Positions 27,049-36,274 of a DNA stretch of 64,000 nucleotides are shown here, piece after piece. Each line of letters opens with the position of its first letter. Position 1 is the stretch's first letter. The DNA comes from Tumebacillus permanentifrigoris (GTDB lineage Bacteria; Bacillota; Bacilli; Tumebacillales; Tumebacillaceae). The stretch covers positions 234,077 through 298,076 of the forward strand of contig NZ_QGGL01000004.1 of assembly GCF_003148565.1 (NCBI RefSeq), written 5' to 3'. Made by a program: the position numbers and the translations under genes. The notes beneath the pieces were generated by a model. It was given only the letters and a program-made list of their open reading frames with translations, made no database searches and had not been told where the DNA came from.

Positions 27049-27168
27049 TTAGCAGGTGAGCGTGCAGAGAATCGTGCCCACTTCCGGGTAATTCGTCCAC
27101 GTAGAAGCAACACCAGCGGTGGTGCTGGTCGGTTTTACTTGAATGTCGAGATCGAACATTTTTTCCAT
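27049..27168 (-). CDS. Class I lanthipeptide precursor I (apparently shortened)
   Basis: A 39-aa precursor from ATG 27168: leader MEKMFDLDIQVKPT and core ending VGTILCTLTC. The 11 codons after its TAA stop still align with the tail of precursor J (C-x-G-...-M-x-C pattern), but two Cys positions are now Arg (CGG). I therefore looks like a J-type peptide shortened by a nonsense change, with the lost tail decaying. Confidence 0.78.
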   Translation of the reverse strand: MEKMFDLDIQVKPTSTTAGVASTWTNYPEVGTILCTLTC

Positions 27169-27198
27169 GGAAACAACCCCCTTGAGATTAGATTATGA

Positions 27199-27333
27199 TT
27201 AGCAGAACATACAGCTTCCCGTACAGCCAGAGCAGGTGAAGGTACACCACTGCGTGCCCGTGTATTCCGGCCACTCACCACCACCATCGACGGTGGGCTT
27301 TACTTGCACGTCGAGATCGAACATTTTTTCCAT
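27199..27333 (-). CDS. Class I lanthipeptide precursor J (Cys-rich)
   Basis: A 44-aa precursor from ATG 27333 with GAGGAGG upstream: leader MEKMFDLDVQVKPT, a Gly-rich spacer, and the core WCTFTCSGCTGSCMFC with five Cys interleaved with Thr/Ser. It is the most ring-rich precursor of the set and the first gene of the array. Confidence 0.86.
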   Translation of the reverse strand: MEKMFDLDVQVKPTVDGGGEWPEYTGTQWCTFTCSGCTGSCMFC

Positions 27334-27357
27334 TGGATCAACCTCCTCGAGATTCAG

Positions 27358-27450
27358 AATGTCCAAGGATGTAGGTCTCAGTTGTCGTGTGAGCGCACAT
27401 TTGTCGGGAGTCCTTCCAACAAATTACACTCTAGCTACGTTATAACATAG
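27358..27450 (-). promoter_or_regulatory. Conserved promoter/leader element before precursors J-I
   Basis: A full copy of the repeated element: TATGTTATAAC -10, TTTGTTGGAAGGACTCCCG and ACAAA paired arms, then the conserved GAGACCTACATCCTTGG before the ribosome-binding site region. Confidence 0.72.
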
Positions 27451-27624
27451 ATAGAGTGACCATTTCAATATAATATAAAAAAAATAATGCGACTTCTTTA
27501 AATTCCCGAAGTTAACTTTTTGTTACCTACTCCACCTTACTTCTAGACGTTATGTCCCTGCTGGGCACGTATCGGGGAAAGCGCTTGCAAAAGAGTCGGA
27601 ATTTCCCTGCTCGATAACGGTGAG

Positions 27625-29253
27625 TTGGGAGACGGCACGACTGTGTATAGTCCGACACCTGTACAGGTCAAAGAATTAGCTGGTGTTGTTTCGGTTTCAT
27701 CTGAAGGTAATCAATCCCTCGCACTAAAATCGGATGGAACTGTCTGGTACTGGGGCAGTAGTTATTATTTTGATAGAGACGGCGGTGCTCATCCGAGCCC
27801 GATAAAAATCTCTGGCTTGTCGAACATCATCTCAATTTCGACTCGTGATTCGCACGCCTTTGCTGTAAAGTCAGACGGCACCGTCTGGGCGTGGGGTTTT
27901 AACGGACTTGGTCAGTTGGGGGATGGCACGAAAACAAATCGTGTAGCACCAATTATGATTCCGGGATTGACGGACATTGTCTCGGTTTCAGCTGGCACTA
28001 GTCACACTCTTGCTGTAAAGTCAAATGGAACCGTCTGGGCATGGGGAGATAACGGATATGGTCAACTAGGCGATAATTCTGCGATTGAGCGCACATCACC
28101 CGTTCAGGTGATGAAACTATCCGATGTTGTCTCTGTATCGGCTGGATTCTATCACTCCTTAGCCTTAAAGTCGGACGGTACGCTTTGGTCATGGGGGGGA
28201 AATGACGCAGGTCAGTTGGGGAATGGAACGTATACACCCCAACCACAGCCAGTGAAAATATCAACTCAAACAAATGTTCTCGCCGTCTCAGCCGGTGGTT
28301 ATCACTCGACTATATTGAAATCAGACGGTACAGTCTGGGCAGCAGGGGCAAATTATTATGGTCAACTTGGAAATGACTCCAAACTCAGGTCCAATGTATT
28401 CGTCCAAACACATGGCGTAGGCTCAATCAATGCCGCTGCGGTCTTGACCAGCCCAACATCGGTAGATCTGACGTATGGCGCAAACTTTAAAGTGCAGACA
28501 TTTATCGTCAAAAGAGGCACAAAGTTTCTCGACTGTCCCATGACAGGTAAGAGCCTGTCATGCACAGACACAGGGTTGACCCCCAATGCGCCGTACACCT
28601 ACACCGTGGAGGCCTATGATGTCCACGATACCTTGATCGAAACATTGTCCGCAACGGTGAATTCTCATGAAACCACCGTCCCGAAAATCCTCGTGACTGC
28701 TGACAAGCCGGCCGTATCGCCGGGCAGCCCAGTGACAGCCCACGTGGCGATCGAAAATGCCTCGGATCTATACGCCGAGGACGTAACTGTGACCTACGAT
28801 CCGACCTTGTTCACCTTTGTCAGTGCAACATCGGCCAGCGCTGGCTTGAAAATTTACCATCAGAGTGAAAGCACACCCGGAACGTTGCATCTGGTCGTCG
28901 TCAGTCAGGGTGCTCAGTATGGCGTTCACGATTCAGCGCAGTTAGTCACCTTGAACTTGCAAGCGAAAAATCACAGTGGCAAAGGCACGTTCACAGTGTC
29001 CGAGGGACTGGTAGCGAATTCCCTTGGCGAGGAGATCGTCCCGACACTTGGGGGTACGGAGGTATCCGTGCTTACGGGGGATGCGGATGTGAACGGAGAT
29101 GGCAAGGTCAGCTTGGGCGACTTGGGAATCGCAGGTCACCACATGGGCATGGACAAATCCCAATGGACCTTCCCGAAAGCGGACGTGGATCAGAATAACG
29201 CGGTCGATGATTTTGACCTGACTGCCATCGTACTCGCGCTGTTGTCCCACTAA
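27625..29253 (+). pseudogene. 5'-truncated RCC1-repeat protein with cohesin-like and dockerin domains
   Basis: About 542 aa are open. Residues 1-270 hold five to six RCC1-type repeats (KSDGTVWAWG, GQLGDGT). A fibronectin-III-like segment (about 275-350), a cohesin-like beta domain (about 355-470) and a C-terminal type I dockerin with two calcium loops (DVNGDGKVS, DVDQNNAVD) follow. Such proteins are secreted or cell-surface. No signal peptide or ribosome-binding site exists; the frame opens inside a repeat (DNGELGDGT) just after an in-frame TAG, so the 5' part is lost and the gene is probably dead. Confidence 0.8.
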
Positions 29254-29305
29254 TCTTGGAACTAGTGCTACAAATCACACAATCGTAAGTTCGTGACCGA
29301 ATGTG

Positions 29306-29352
29306 AAAAAGACCATGATTTCTCCAGTTGTAGAGATCATGGTCTTTTTTCT
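29306..29352 (+). terminator. Terminator after the RCC1/dockerin gene
   Basis: AAAAAGACCATGAT pairs with ATCATGGTCTTTTTT around a short loop, ending in T6. Confidence 0.85.
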
Positions 29353-29412
29353 AGGTTGAACAACCACCACCAGCAGTAGTGACGAAGGGGTCTTTTTGGC
29401 GATGAGAGCTAT

Positions 29413-29562
29413 CTATACAAAGGAAGGTTTCTTGTGATCGACATTCCCACTGAGGACTTTTACGAATTCTTTATCGGTGCCGTCAACAGAAGGTCCGATA
29501 AAGACAACCGACTTTCGCCCATCCCAATATTCAGCTTCATAACAAGCATGAATGTCGCCCAT
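29413..29562 (-). CDS. Short hypothetical ORF
   Basis: A 49-aa open frame (MGDIHACYEAEYWDGRKSVV... start) with no good ribosome-binding site and no recognised domain. It may be a leftover of a larger gene. Confidence 0.3.
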   Translation of the reverse strand: MGDIHACYEAEYWDGRKSVVFIGPSVDGTDKEFVKVLSGNVDHKKPSFV

Positions 29563-29662
29563 GTGAGGTAGGAAGTTGAACTAGCAAAAAAAGGGAACGG
29601 GCGACATGCTCCGTGCTCTTTTTCTTACATTGGTGGAAGCAGTTTCTCCACATGCAGCGAGT

Positions 29663-29860
29663 TCAAACGATGATGCCCGTGACTGGAACTCCCTTGAAAG
29701 TTCCTGCGATCCTATCTGCTACGGCCTCTTGGATCACTTTGTCGGGGACATTTCCTTTTTCCATTTCATCTCGAATACAGGATTCCAAGTTGGAGCCCAC
29801 AACATATCCGACCGCTCGACGTCTTCGAGACCACCCTCTACTAACGGTACAAGTTGCGTT
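29663..29860 (-). pseudogene. Decayed gene remnant, function unknown
   Basis: Protein-like sequence on the minus strand spread over more than one frame: GYVVGSNLESCIRDEMEKGN and the following PDKVIQEAVADRIAGTF end at a TGA, while the upstream part (RGETQLVPLVEGGLEDVERS) is in another frame. I do not recognise the family. Confidence 0.4.
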
Positions 29861-29947
29861 TCACCACGACCACAACCACGATACGGTTCCCGAGGATGTA
29901 GCCGATGTGCCCTATTTAATGTAGCAACTGAATCGTGGGGGAGGTGG

Positions 29948-31303
29948 TTAGATTGCCTTTACCCTCGTCCATTTGCCGCTACTATACCGCCACACGAATA
30001 GAATCGCCTTGACGATCCAGTCAATAAACATCGCCACCCATGTGCCGAACATTCCCATGTTGAAGTAGACGCCTAGCAGATACGCCAAGGCAATCCGGCA
30101 GAAAAACATCGACAGAATTCCAACCATCATCGGGAATTTGGCATCACCCGCTGCACGGAATGTCACAGGCAAGGTGTAACTCAGCGGCCAAATGAGTACG
30201 GTACCTACTGCATGCCACCAAACGATTTGTTTGGTCAATGCGGTTGCGGCCTCTGACAATCCATAGACATGTAAGATCGTCGGGAGTAAAGCAAGCACCA
30301 CTGCACAGCTTAGTAGATTTGCCACATACACAATCCCCATGATCTTTTTGGTGTACTGCTTAACTTGTTCGTAATCTTCTGCGCCAACACATCTTGAGAT
30401 GATAACCGTTAATCCAAGACCAATCGCCATACCCGGTAGCACTTCAAACATCACAATGGTGCCTGACACCGCATTTGCTGCAATTGCGGCCGTACCAAAC
30501 GTAGCGACCAGACTGAGCACGAGGATTCTGCCCAGATAGAACAACCCATTTTCCAATCCATAGGGAACACCAATGCCTAAGACTTTTTTAATCATCGGCC
30601 AGTTGAAATTGTGTGTAAAACTTTTCCTGATATAGAGTTCTCGATTTTGGTTCAAAGCCAATGCGATGATCAGCACTCCAGCCGCAATTCGTGAGAGCAA
30701 GGTCGGGATCGCAACACCGGAAACTCCAAAGTGGAAGCCGTAAATCAGTATGGCATTTCCTAGCGCGTGCGCGATGTTCATCGCCAGCATGATCTGCATG
30801 GGCAGTTTTGAATTCCCAATCGTGCGAAAGATCGCAGCTCCGGCATTGTAGAGGGCGAGGAACGGAATGGATAGCGCGGTAATCATGAGGTAGGTATCCG
30901 CATCCCTGCGTACTTCATCCGAAATCTGTCCGAACAAACCATTCAAGATAAACGGTTTTATCAAATAAATAATGACCATGATCCCGATCGAAACGGCTCC
31001 GACCAACCAGACCAGTTGAGTCACGGCTTCTCTTGATTCATCCATCTGCTTCCTGCCTACATATTGTCCTGCAATGACGGCGCCACCGGTCGCCAGAGCT
31101 GCGAACAAACTAATGAGCAGTGCCATGACAAAATCAACCAGAGACACACCCGATACGGCTGATTCACCCACGTAGGCGACCATGATGGAGTCTGCCAATC
31201 CCACTAGATACTCTAAAAACTGCTCGATGATCAGCGGCAGAAATAAATGGAACAGATCCCCGTTCGTAAATAGGTTTTTTGCCGCTACCAGTTTACGCTC
31301 CAA
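29948..31303 (-). CDS. MATE-family multidrug efflux protein
   Basis: About 451 aa with twelve predicted membrane segments in two similar halves, typical of NorM/DinF-type Na+- or H+-coupled exporters (QFLEYLVGLADSIMVAYVGE near the start, FRAAGDAKFPM in the C-terminal half). TTG 31303 is chosen because GGAGGG lies 6 nt upstream; an upstream in-frame TTG has no such signal. Divergent from a TetR gene that probably controls it. Confidence 0.88.
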   Translation of the reverse strand: MERKLVAAKNLFTNGDLFHLFLPLIIEQFLEYLVGLADSIMVAYVGESAVSGVSLVDFVMALLISLFAALATGGAVIAGQYVGRKQMDESREAVTQLVWLVGAVSIGIMVIIYLIKPFILNGLFGQISDEVRRDADTYLMITALSIPFLALYNAGAAIFRTIGNSKLPMQIMLAMNIAHALGNAILIYGFHFGVSGVAIPTLLSRIAAGVLIIALALNQNRELYIRKSFTHNFNWPMIKKVLGIGVPYGLENGLFYLGRILVLSLVATFGTAAIAANAVSGTIVMFEVLPGMAIGLGLTVIISRCVGAEDYEQVKQYTKKIMGIVYVANLLSCAVVLALLPTILHVYGLSEAATALTKQIVWWHAVGTVLIWPLSYTLPVTFRAAGDAKFPMMVGILSMFFCRIALAYLLGVYFNMGMFGTWVAMFIDWIVKAILFVWRYSSGKWTRVKAI

Positions 31304-31486
31304 TCTCAACCCTCCAATATCCTCCAAATATGCTGATGTCTTCTCATGAAACAGAAGATGGGTCAACCAGTTGAATTGGCTAACCCATCGAAATCAGTCA
31401 GCTTGCTTATTCGAAATGACCGTTGACCATTAATGTACACCTGTCTATTATTATATACAGATCCATTGCGCATGCACTGGTTAATC

Positions 31487-31511
31487 GAACAGTATATGTG
31501 CATTACTGAAC
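31487..31511. promoter_or_regulatory. Candidate TetR operator between MATE and tetR
   Basis: An imperfect inverted repeat with arms CAGTA and TACTG nine bases apart, inside the MATE/tetR divergent intergenic region. The assignment to the adjacent regulator is inferred from position. Confidence 0.45.
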
Positions 31512-31550
31512 AAATCAATCGAATTTGGTCATTATCTTTAAGGAAATTGG

Positions 31551-32108
31551 GTGATCCTCACAATGTCTAAAGTGGATCGAAGAATCCTCAAATCTCAAGA
31601 AGCGATAAAAAAAGCTTTTCTAGAACTGATGTCTGACAAAAATTTTGATGACATCACGATACAGGATATTTCCGACAGGGCCAATGTCAGTCGAGGAACC
31701 ATCTATCTGCATTACGCGGATAAATTTGATCTACTGAACAAGCTCATCGGAGAACATATTAACGAAATGCGGAAAATTTGCCACTCTGCATCTGAATTGG
31801 ATTATCACGAGGGGAACCTGCCCTGGTTCGCATACCTTGAAAGTCATTATCTATTTTTCTCGACGATGTTAGCAAGTAAGGGAGCCCCTTCCTTTCGCAG
31901 TCAGTTCACTGAGTTCCTGATCGAGGAATTCAAGGAGGAGGTAGATACAACAGCAGGAAAAAATCACGGACTACATGAAGATGTCCTCCTTCAATTTATT
32001 GTGACGTCTTACGTCGGGATCGTGGAATGGTGGATCACGAATGGCATGCCTCATCCGCCTCATGTCATGGCGGAACAAGTGGGGGTTTTGTTAGAGAGGA
32101 ATCTGTAA
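31551..32108 (+). CDS. TetR-family regulator
   Basis: A 185-aa TetR regulator with HTH residues ITIQDISDRANVSRGTIYLH (about 37-56) and a TetR_C-type ligand domain. GTG 31551 has AAGG upstream; an ATG 12 nt later is an alternative. Divergent from the MATE gene and followed 15 bp later by a MerR gene. Confidence 0.88.
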   Translation: MILTMSKVDRRILKSQEAIKKAFLELMSDKNFDDITIQDISDRANVSRGTIYLHYADKFDLLNKLIGEHINEMRKICHSASELDYHEGNLPWFAYLESHYLFFSTMLASKGAPSFRSQFTEFLIEEFKEEVDTTAGKNHGLHEDVLLQFIVTSYVGIVEWWITNGMPHPPHVMAEQVGVLLERNL

Positions 32109-32123
32109 GGTAGGGGATTGAAA

Positions 32124-32591
32124 ATGGAAAAATCTTCGCAAGAACCTAAATACACGGTAAAAGATATTGCAGAAATTACGGGATTAACCAAACACACCAT
32201 CCGCTATTACGATGATCAGAACTTGATTCCCTTTGTCTCGAGGGATGATCGAAACATCAGGTTATTTTCTGACCACGATCTCGATTGGATCAAAATGGTT
32301 CACTCTCTACGTATCTCCGGTTTACCGATCAAAGAAGTGAGACATTATATTGAGATGTGTTTGCAAGGGGACGAAACGATCCCTCAAAGGGCAGAGTTGA
32401 TCGCCAAACAAGAAAAAGAACTTGAAGATAAAATTCATGAATACTACACGCAATTGATGCACATCAAACAGAAAAAAGCTTACTATCAAAGTCTTACTGC
32501 TGAGCAGCAAAAAGATAGTTGGAACCCAATGCACGGGTCAGATTGTGGCAATAAGTATGATATGCCACCGAACATAAAAGCAGCCCGATAA
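32124..32591 (+). CDS. MerR-family regulator
   Basis: About 155 aa with an N-terminal MerR winged helix (YTVKDIAEITGLTKHTIRYY), a coiled-coil dimerisation helix and a C-terminal HGSDCG segment that might bind a ligand or metal. ATG 32124 has AGGGGA upstream. It follows the tetR gene and is convergent with the old-yellow-enzyme gene, which may be its target. Confidence 0.88.
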   Translation: MEKSSQEPKYTVKDIAEITGLTKHTIRYYDDQNLIPFVSRDDRNIRLFSDHDLDWIKMVHSLRISGLPIKEVRHYIEMCLQGDETIPQRAELIAKQEKELEDKIHEYYTQLMHIKQKKAYYQSLTAEQQKDSWNPMHGSDCGNKYDMPPNIKAAR

Positions 32592-32631
32592 TTCGTGGTA
32601 TAAGATAGGGAATAGGTATTGGCTTACGAAC

Positions 32632-32676
32632 AAGGGCAGTCAGGGACTTGATTTTATGTCCCCGACTGCCCTTTCT
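32632..32676. terminator. Bidirectional terminator between merR and the OYE gene
   Basis: GGGCAGTC-GGGAC pairs with GTCCC-GACTGCCC, placed between two convergent genes. Confidence 0.82.
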
Positions 32677-32692
32677 ATTTAGCTTCGGTTCC

Positions 32693-33814
32693 TTAATCTC
32701 GGATCGGGAACCAACCTGGTGTGTCCCGAATGGCTTCCCAAAGTTTTTCCGGAATACCAAGTTCACGTAACTTTGAGATTCTCAATTCTGTATCGATCTG
32801 ATCCTCGCGCCCATCAGCGACCATTTCAACCCATTCTGGATTTATGATTAATGATTTACCCAAGGCCAGCAACGGCAGACCTAATTCAAAAGCTTGTAAT
32901 GCGTCATTTGGTGTTTTGATCGAACCGGCAGCGATCACAGGAATTTTTCCATTCACTCGTTCAAGGATTAGTTCCATCCGGCTTTTTTCAGATTCACCGT
33001 CTAATGGCTTTGCGAAGACATCATCTAACGATGCGTGCACGTAATCTAAACCCTGTTCGACAAGTCGATCAATTAACTCATACGTATCTCTCATTCGTAG
33101 TCCCCCTTCTTTGTTTTCTTCAGGGGAAATTCTATATCCGAGAATAAAAGGTTTTGTGGCATGTTCTTTACTTACTTTTTTTATTTCTTCGACAATTGCC
33201 AGAGGAAACCGCAAACGGTTTTCAAGCGATCCTCCCCACTGGTCCGTCCGCTGGTTGGACATCGGAGAATAGAAATTCTGAATTAAAAATCCATGTGCAC
33301 CATGAATTTCGACACCATCAAATCCCGCTTCAATTGCTCGTCTCGTGGTTTCACCAAAGGCGCGAATCATATCCAGAATCTCTTCGTGCGATATCGCCCT
33401 TGGTTCAATCATGCCTGGTGTTTCTGACGTGACTGTGCTGGCGCTGACGACATCCATGTTAGGAACAAGTTCGGGAACTGCTTTACTTCCTGCATGGAAG
33501 ATTTGAAGCACTGAAACATTTCCACTGCGTTTCGTCACGTCAGCCAGATTTCTTAAACTTGGAATGAACTTATCATCGTATCCCGCAAATTCATTCGAAA
33601 AACCTTGCCCATTCGGGGTGACATGAGTACACCCCGTAATAACGAGCCCGACTCCGTTTACTCTGCTGCTGTAATACTGTACTTCATCATCAGAAATCGT
33701 AAGGTCATCATTACTGGACCAAGTTGTCATGGGTGCCATGACGAAACGATTCTTAATGCTAACTCCATTTGGGAAAAGGAAAGGCTCGAATAACTTGTTG
33801 TATTTACCGTTCAC
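32693..33814 (-). CDS. Old-yellow-enzyme family NADH:flavin oxidoreductase
   Basis: About 373 aa, an FMN-containing TIM-barrel ene-reductase. The family signature is present (HGAHGFLIQNFYSPMSNQRT followed by DQWGGS), with KNRFVMAPMTT at the start and GSIKTPNDAL near the phosphate-binding site. GTG 33814 has AAGGAG 9 nt upstream; a TTG 9 nt earlier is too close to it. Likely reduces activated C=C bonds or electrophiles. Confidence 0.92.
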   Translation of the reverse strand: MNGKYNKLFEPFLFPNGVSIKNRFVMAPMTTWSSNDDLTISDDEVQYYSSRVNGVGLVITGCTHVTPNGQGFSNEFAGYDDKFIPSLRNLADVTKRSGNVSVLQIFHAGSKAVPELVPNMDVVSASTVTSETPGMIEPRAISHEEILDMIRAFGETTRRAIEAGFDGVEIHGAHGFLIQNFYSPMSNQRTDQWGGSLENRLRFPLAIVEEIKKVSKEHATKPFILGYRISPEENKEGGLRMRDTYELIDRLVEQGLDYVHASLDDVFAKPLDGESEKSRMELILERVNGKIPVIAAGSIKTPNDALQAFELGLPLLALGKSLIINPEWVEMVADGREDQIDTELRISKLRELGIPEKLWEAIRDTPGWFPIRD

Positions 33815-33942
33815 GTTACACAACTCCTTTTATTGATTGACCAATGTCACGTAGTTTACCCCTTCGAGTGCACTCGAAGTCAAATTTTCAAAAAATACAG
33901 TGCCAACGCACATTTCAAATGGCGGAAAAATCGGACATGCAA

Positions 33943-33976
33943 AAAAAGGGTCCTACTAAGTAGGAGCCCTTCAGAT
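33943..33976 (-). terminator. Terminator after the DHA2 transporter
   Basis: AAGGGTCCTACT pairs with AGTAGGAGCCCTT, followed by T8 on the minus strand. Confidence 0.85.
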
Positions 33977-34006
33977 CGTATTCAGAAAACCTTTTCAAGA
34001 ATGATC

Positions 34007-35503
34007 TTATACTTCTTTGAGCACAGCCTTCGTCAAGTCAGCAGGGCTCTCTTCGTCAGAGGCTTGTTTTACCTTTTTGAGGAAGAAGGATAGCAGCAAA
34101 CCGAGGATACAAATTCCGACGACCACCAGATAGGCATCCGAAATTCCCTGAATGGAGGCTTCCTTGATCAGTTGCGCTTGCGTCGAAGTCTTCGCGATGC
34201 CAGAGGCGACCATGTCCTGCAGATGGGTCTTGGTACGGTCCGACATCACGGTCACGAGGAGCGAAGTCCCGACGGCACCGGCTACTTGGCGAATCGTATT
34301 GCTGATCGCGGTTCCGTGTGCGTTCAAGCGCTGCGGCAATTGATTCAAACCGGCAGTCTGCAAAGGCATCAAGAGCAAGGCCATCCCGATGCGGCGACCC
34401 GTGGACAAGAGCAGCAGATAGTTGTAACTCGTCGAGTCCGTCAAGTCCACAAATCCAATCGTGGTGCCGATGATGATGACCATCCCGACGATCGACAGCC
34501 ACTTGGCGCCAAAGCGGTCAAACAGCTTGCCGGTCACCGGCATCAGTAAGCCCATGATCAGCGCGCCTGGGAACAGGAAGAGGCCCGCTTCCAGAGCTGT
34601 GTATCCGCGGATGTTCTGGAGGTACAGAGGAAGCAACATCATATCCGCATACATCGCCATGGTCACCACTATGTTGATGAGGGTCGTGAGCGAGAACATG
34701 CTGTACTTGAACGCGCGCAAGTCAAGCAACGGAGTTCGCGAGGCCAACTGTCTCCAAGACATGAGGGCGAGTGAAACAACGCCTACAGAAATCGTACTGA
34801 GAACTTCATTGCTCGACCAACCAAGGCTTCCGGCGCGGCTGAAGCCGTACAGCAACGTCCCGAACCCAATCGTGGAGAGGATGACACTGAGCAGATCGAG
34901 TTTGGTTTTGATCCGCTCAGACACGTTTCTCAGATACATAAAGCCCAGAATGATGACGATGATGACGAACGGAATCATCCCGTAAAACATCATTTCCCAT
35001 TTGTAGTTTTCGAGAACGTAACCGGCAAGGGTAGGGCCGATCGCCGGGGCAAAGATGATGGCAAGACCGACCAGCCCCATAGCCCCGCCCCGTTTCTCGG
35101 GAGGGAAGATCGACAGGATGACATTCGTCAGCAACGGCATGATGATACCAGCGCCTGCAGCTTGGATCAAGCGACCGGTCAATAAAACGGGAAAGTCGGT
35201 CGCGATGGCTGAAACGATCGTTCCGATCAGAAAAACAACCATGGACGTTTGAAAAAGTTCACGCGTCGTGAACCGTTGCATCAGGAATGCGGTGATGGGA
35301 ATCAAGACCCCGTTGACCAGCATGTACCCGGTTGTCAGCCATTGTGCCGTTGCAGCTGTGATGTTAAAATCCACCATCAGCTCAGGAATGGCGACGCTCA
35401 TGAGCGTTTGGTTCAACGTTGCGAGGAAGGCCCCCAGAATCATGATGAACATGAGCGGGCCTTTTTTGATTGAACCGGTGGTTGCGTTTATTGTACTACT
35501 CAA
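34007..35503 (-). CDS. DHA2-family (EmrB/QacA) drug:H+ antiporter
   Basis: About 498 aa with fourteen predicted membrane segments. Family motifs are visible: ATLNQTLMSVAIPEL in TM1, GRLIQAAGAGIIMPL and GPTLAGYVLE (antiporter motif C region). The TTG start at 35503 follows GGATGG and gives a normal short cytoplasmic N-terminus; an upstream GTG (35524) lacks a ribosome-binding site. It lies 68 bp downstream of a TetR gene in the same direction. Confidence 0.9.
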   Translation of the reverse strand: MSSTINATTGSIKKGPLMFIMILGAFLATLNQTLMSVAIPELMVDFNITAATAQWLTTGYMLVNGVLIPITAFLMQRFTTRELFQTSMVVFLIGTIVSAIATDFPVLLTGRLIQAAGAGIIMPLLTNVILSIFPPEKRGGAMGLVGLAIIFAPAIGPTLAGYVLENYKWEMMFYGMIPFVIIVIILGFMYLRNVSERIKTKLDLLSVILSTIGFGTLLYGFSRAGSLGWSSNEVLSTISVGVVSLALMSWRQLASRTPLLDLRAFKYSMFSLTTLINIVVTMAMYADMMLLPLYLQNIRGYTALEAGLFLFPGALIMGLLMPVTGKLFDRFGAKWLSIVGMVIIIGTTIGFVDLTDSTSYNYLLLLSTGRRIGMALLLMPLQTAGLNQLPQRLNAHGTAISNTIRQVAGAVGTSLLVTVMSDRTKTHLQDMVASGIAKTSTQAQLIKEASIQGISDAYLVVVGICILGLLLSFFLKKVKQASDEESPADLTKAVLKEV

Positions 35504-35571
35504 TTCTTTCCATCCCTTCCACACCTAGAGTCTAGTTTGATTGATTGTTTGTTTGTTTGTTGTCAGCAGAC

Positions 35572-36186
35572 TTAGAACCCGTTTCGCAAGTAGTGAAACG
35601 TATTGTCCAGATACTGATCGAACGTCATGGCCTTAGCGGTTTCGTCCTCCGATTGACCGGGAAGCAACACGTTGATGCTTCCATCGAGCAAGGGCGACAT
35701 GGCCCCAAAAACCGCGCCGACGAGCAGATGGGTGTATCCCTCGGGGTACTTCCCTTGGGATAAGTTCCTCAAGGTCTCCTCTGCCGCCGTTTGCATACGT
35801 CGGAGAATGCTCAGGATGTACGGCTCCAGCGTAGGATATTGCTTGGCAAGGAGGATGAGTTTGCGCATCCTCCGGAGATACTCTGCGGTCAGTTGCATTT
35901 TCATCAACAGGTACATGATGTCTAGCGGGGTGGAGCCATCGGGCAAGTCATTGAGCAGAGACACGGCTTCCTCGACGTTCTGGAAGGACTCAACGGCCGT
36001 CGCCACGGCTTCCTCCTTGCAGGAGTAGTAGTTCGCGAACGTTCTTCTGGAGTACCCGGCGCGTTGTACCACATCCTCGACGACAAAGCCGTCCATGCCC
36101 CGTTCCAGTGCCAGCTCGAACGCCGCGATGGCCAACCCCTGTGCAGTCGCTTCTCTCTTGATCCGACGCAAGCTAGGTTTGTTCAT
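35572..36186 (-). CDS. TetR-family regulator
   Basis: A 204-aa regulator with a TetR HTH (VVEDVVQRAGYSRRTFANYY) and a helical C-terminal domain. It precedes the DHA2 exporter in an operon and has three spaced TTGC-N7-GCAA sites in its upstream region, which fits autoregulated control of drug export. Confidence 0.9.
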   Translation of the reverse strand: MNKPSLRRIKREATAQGLAIAAFELALERGMDGFVVEDVVQRAGYSRRTFANYYSCKEEAVATAVESFQNVEEAVSLLNDLPDGSTPLDIMYLLMKMQLTAEYLRRMRKLILLAKQYPTLEPYILSILRRMQTAAEETLRNLSQGKYPEGYTHLLVGAVFGAMSPLLDGSINVLLPGQSEDETAKAMTFDQYLDNTFHYLRNGF

Positions 36187-36274
36187 GAGTCGATGGATAG
36201 CCTCCTTTTTACGTGTTGATGGCTGGGTAATCGTGGTGATTTGTGGTTCTGCTAGAATCTAGAGTAGCACATAC

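Noticed and set aside
18488..27333. Possibility that the short genes are class II/III lanthipeptide or bacteriocin (double-glycine) precursors
   Set aside because: The leaders end without GG, carry the FDLD-type box, LanT lacks a C39 peptidase, and a separate LanB and LanC are present.
29606..30001. Plus-strand frames opposite the MATE gene end
   Set aside because: The minus strand reads more protein-like here and the plus frames have no start signals.
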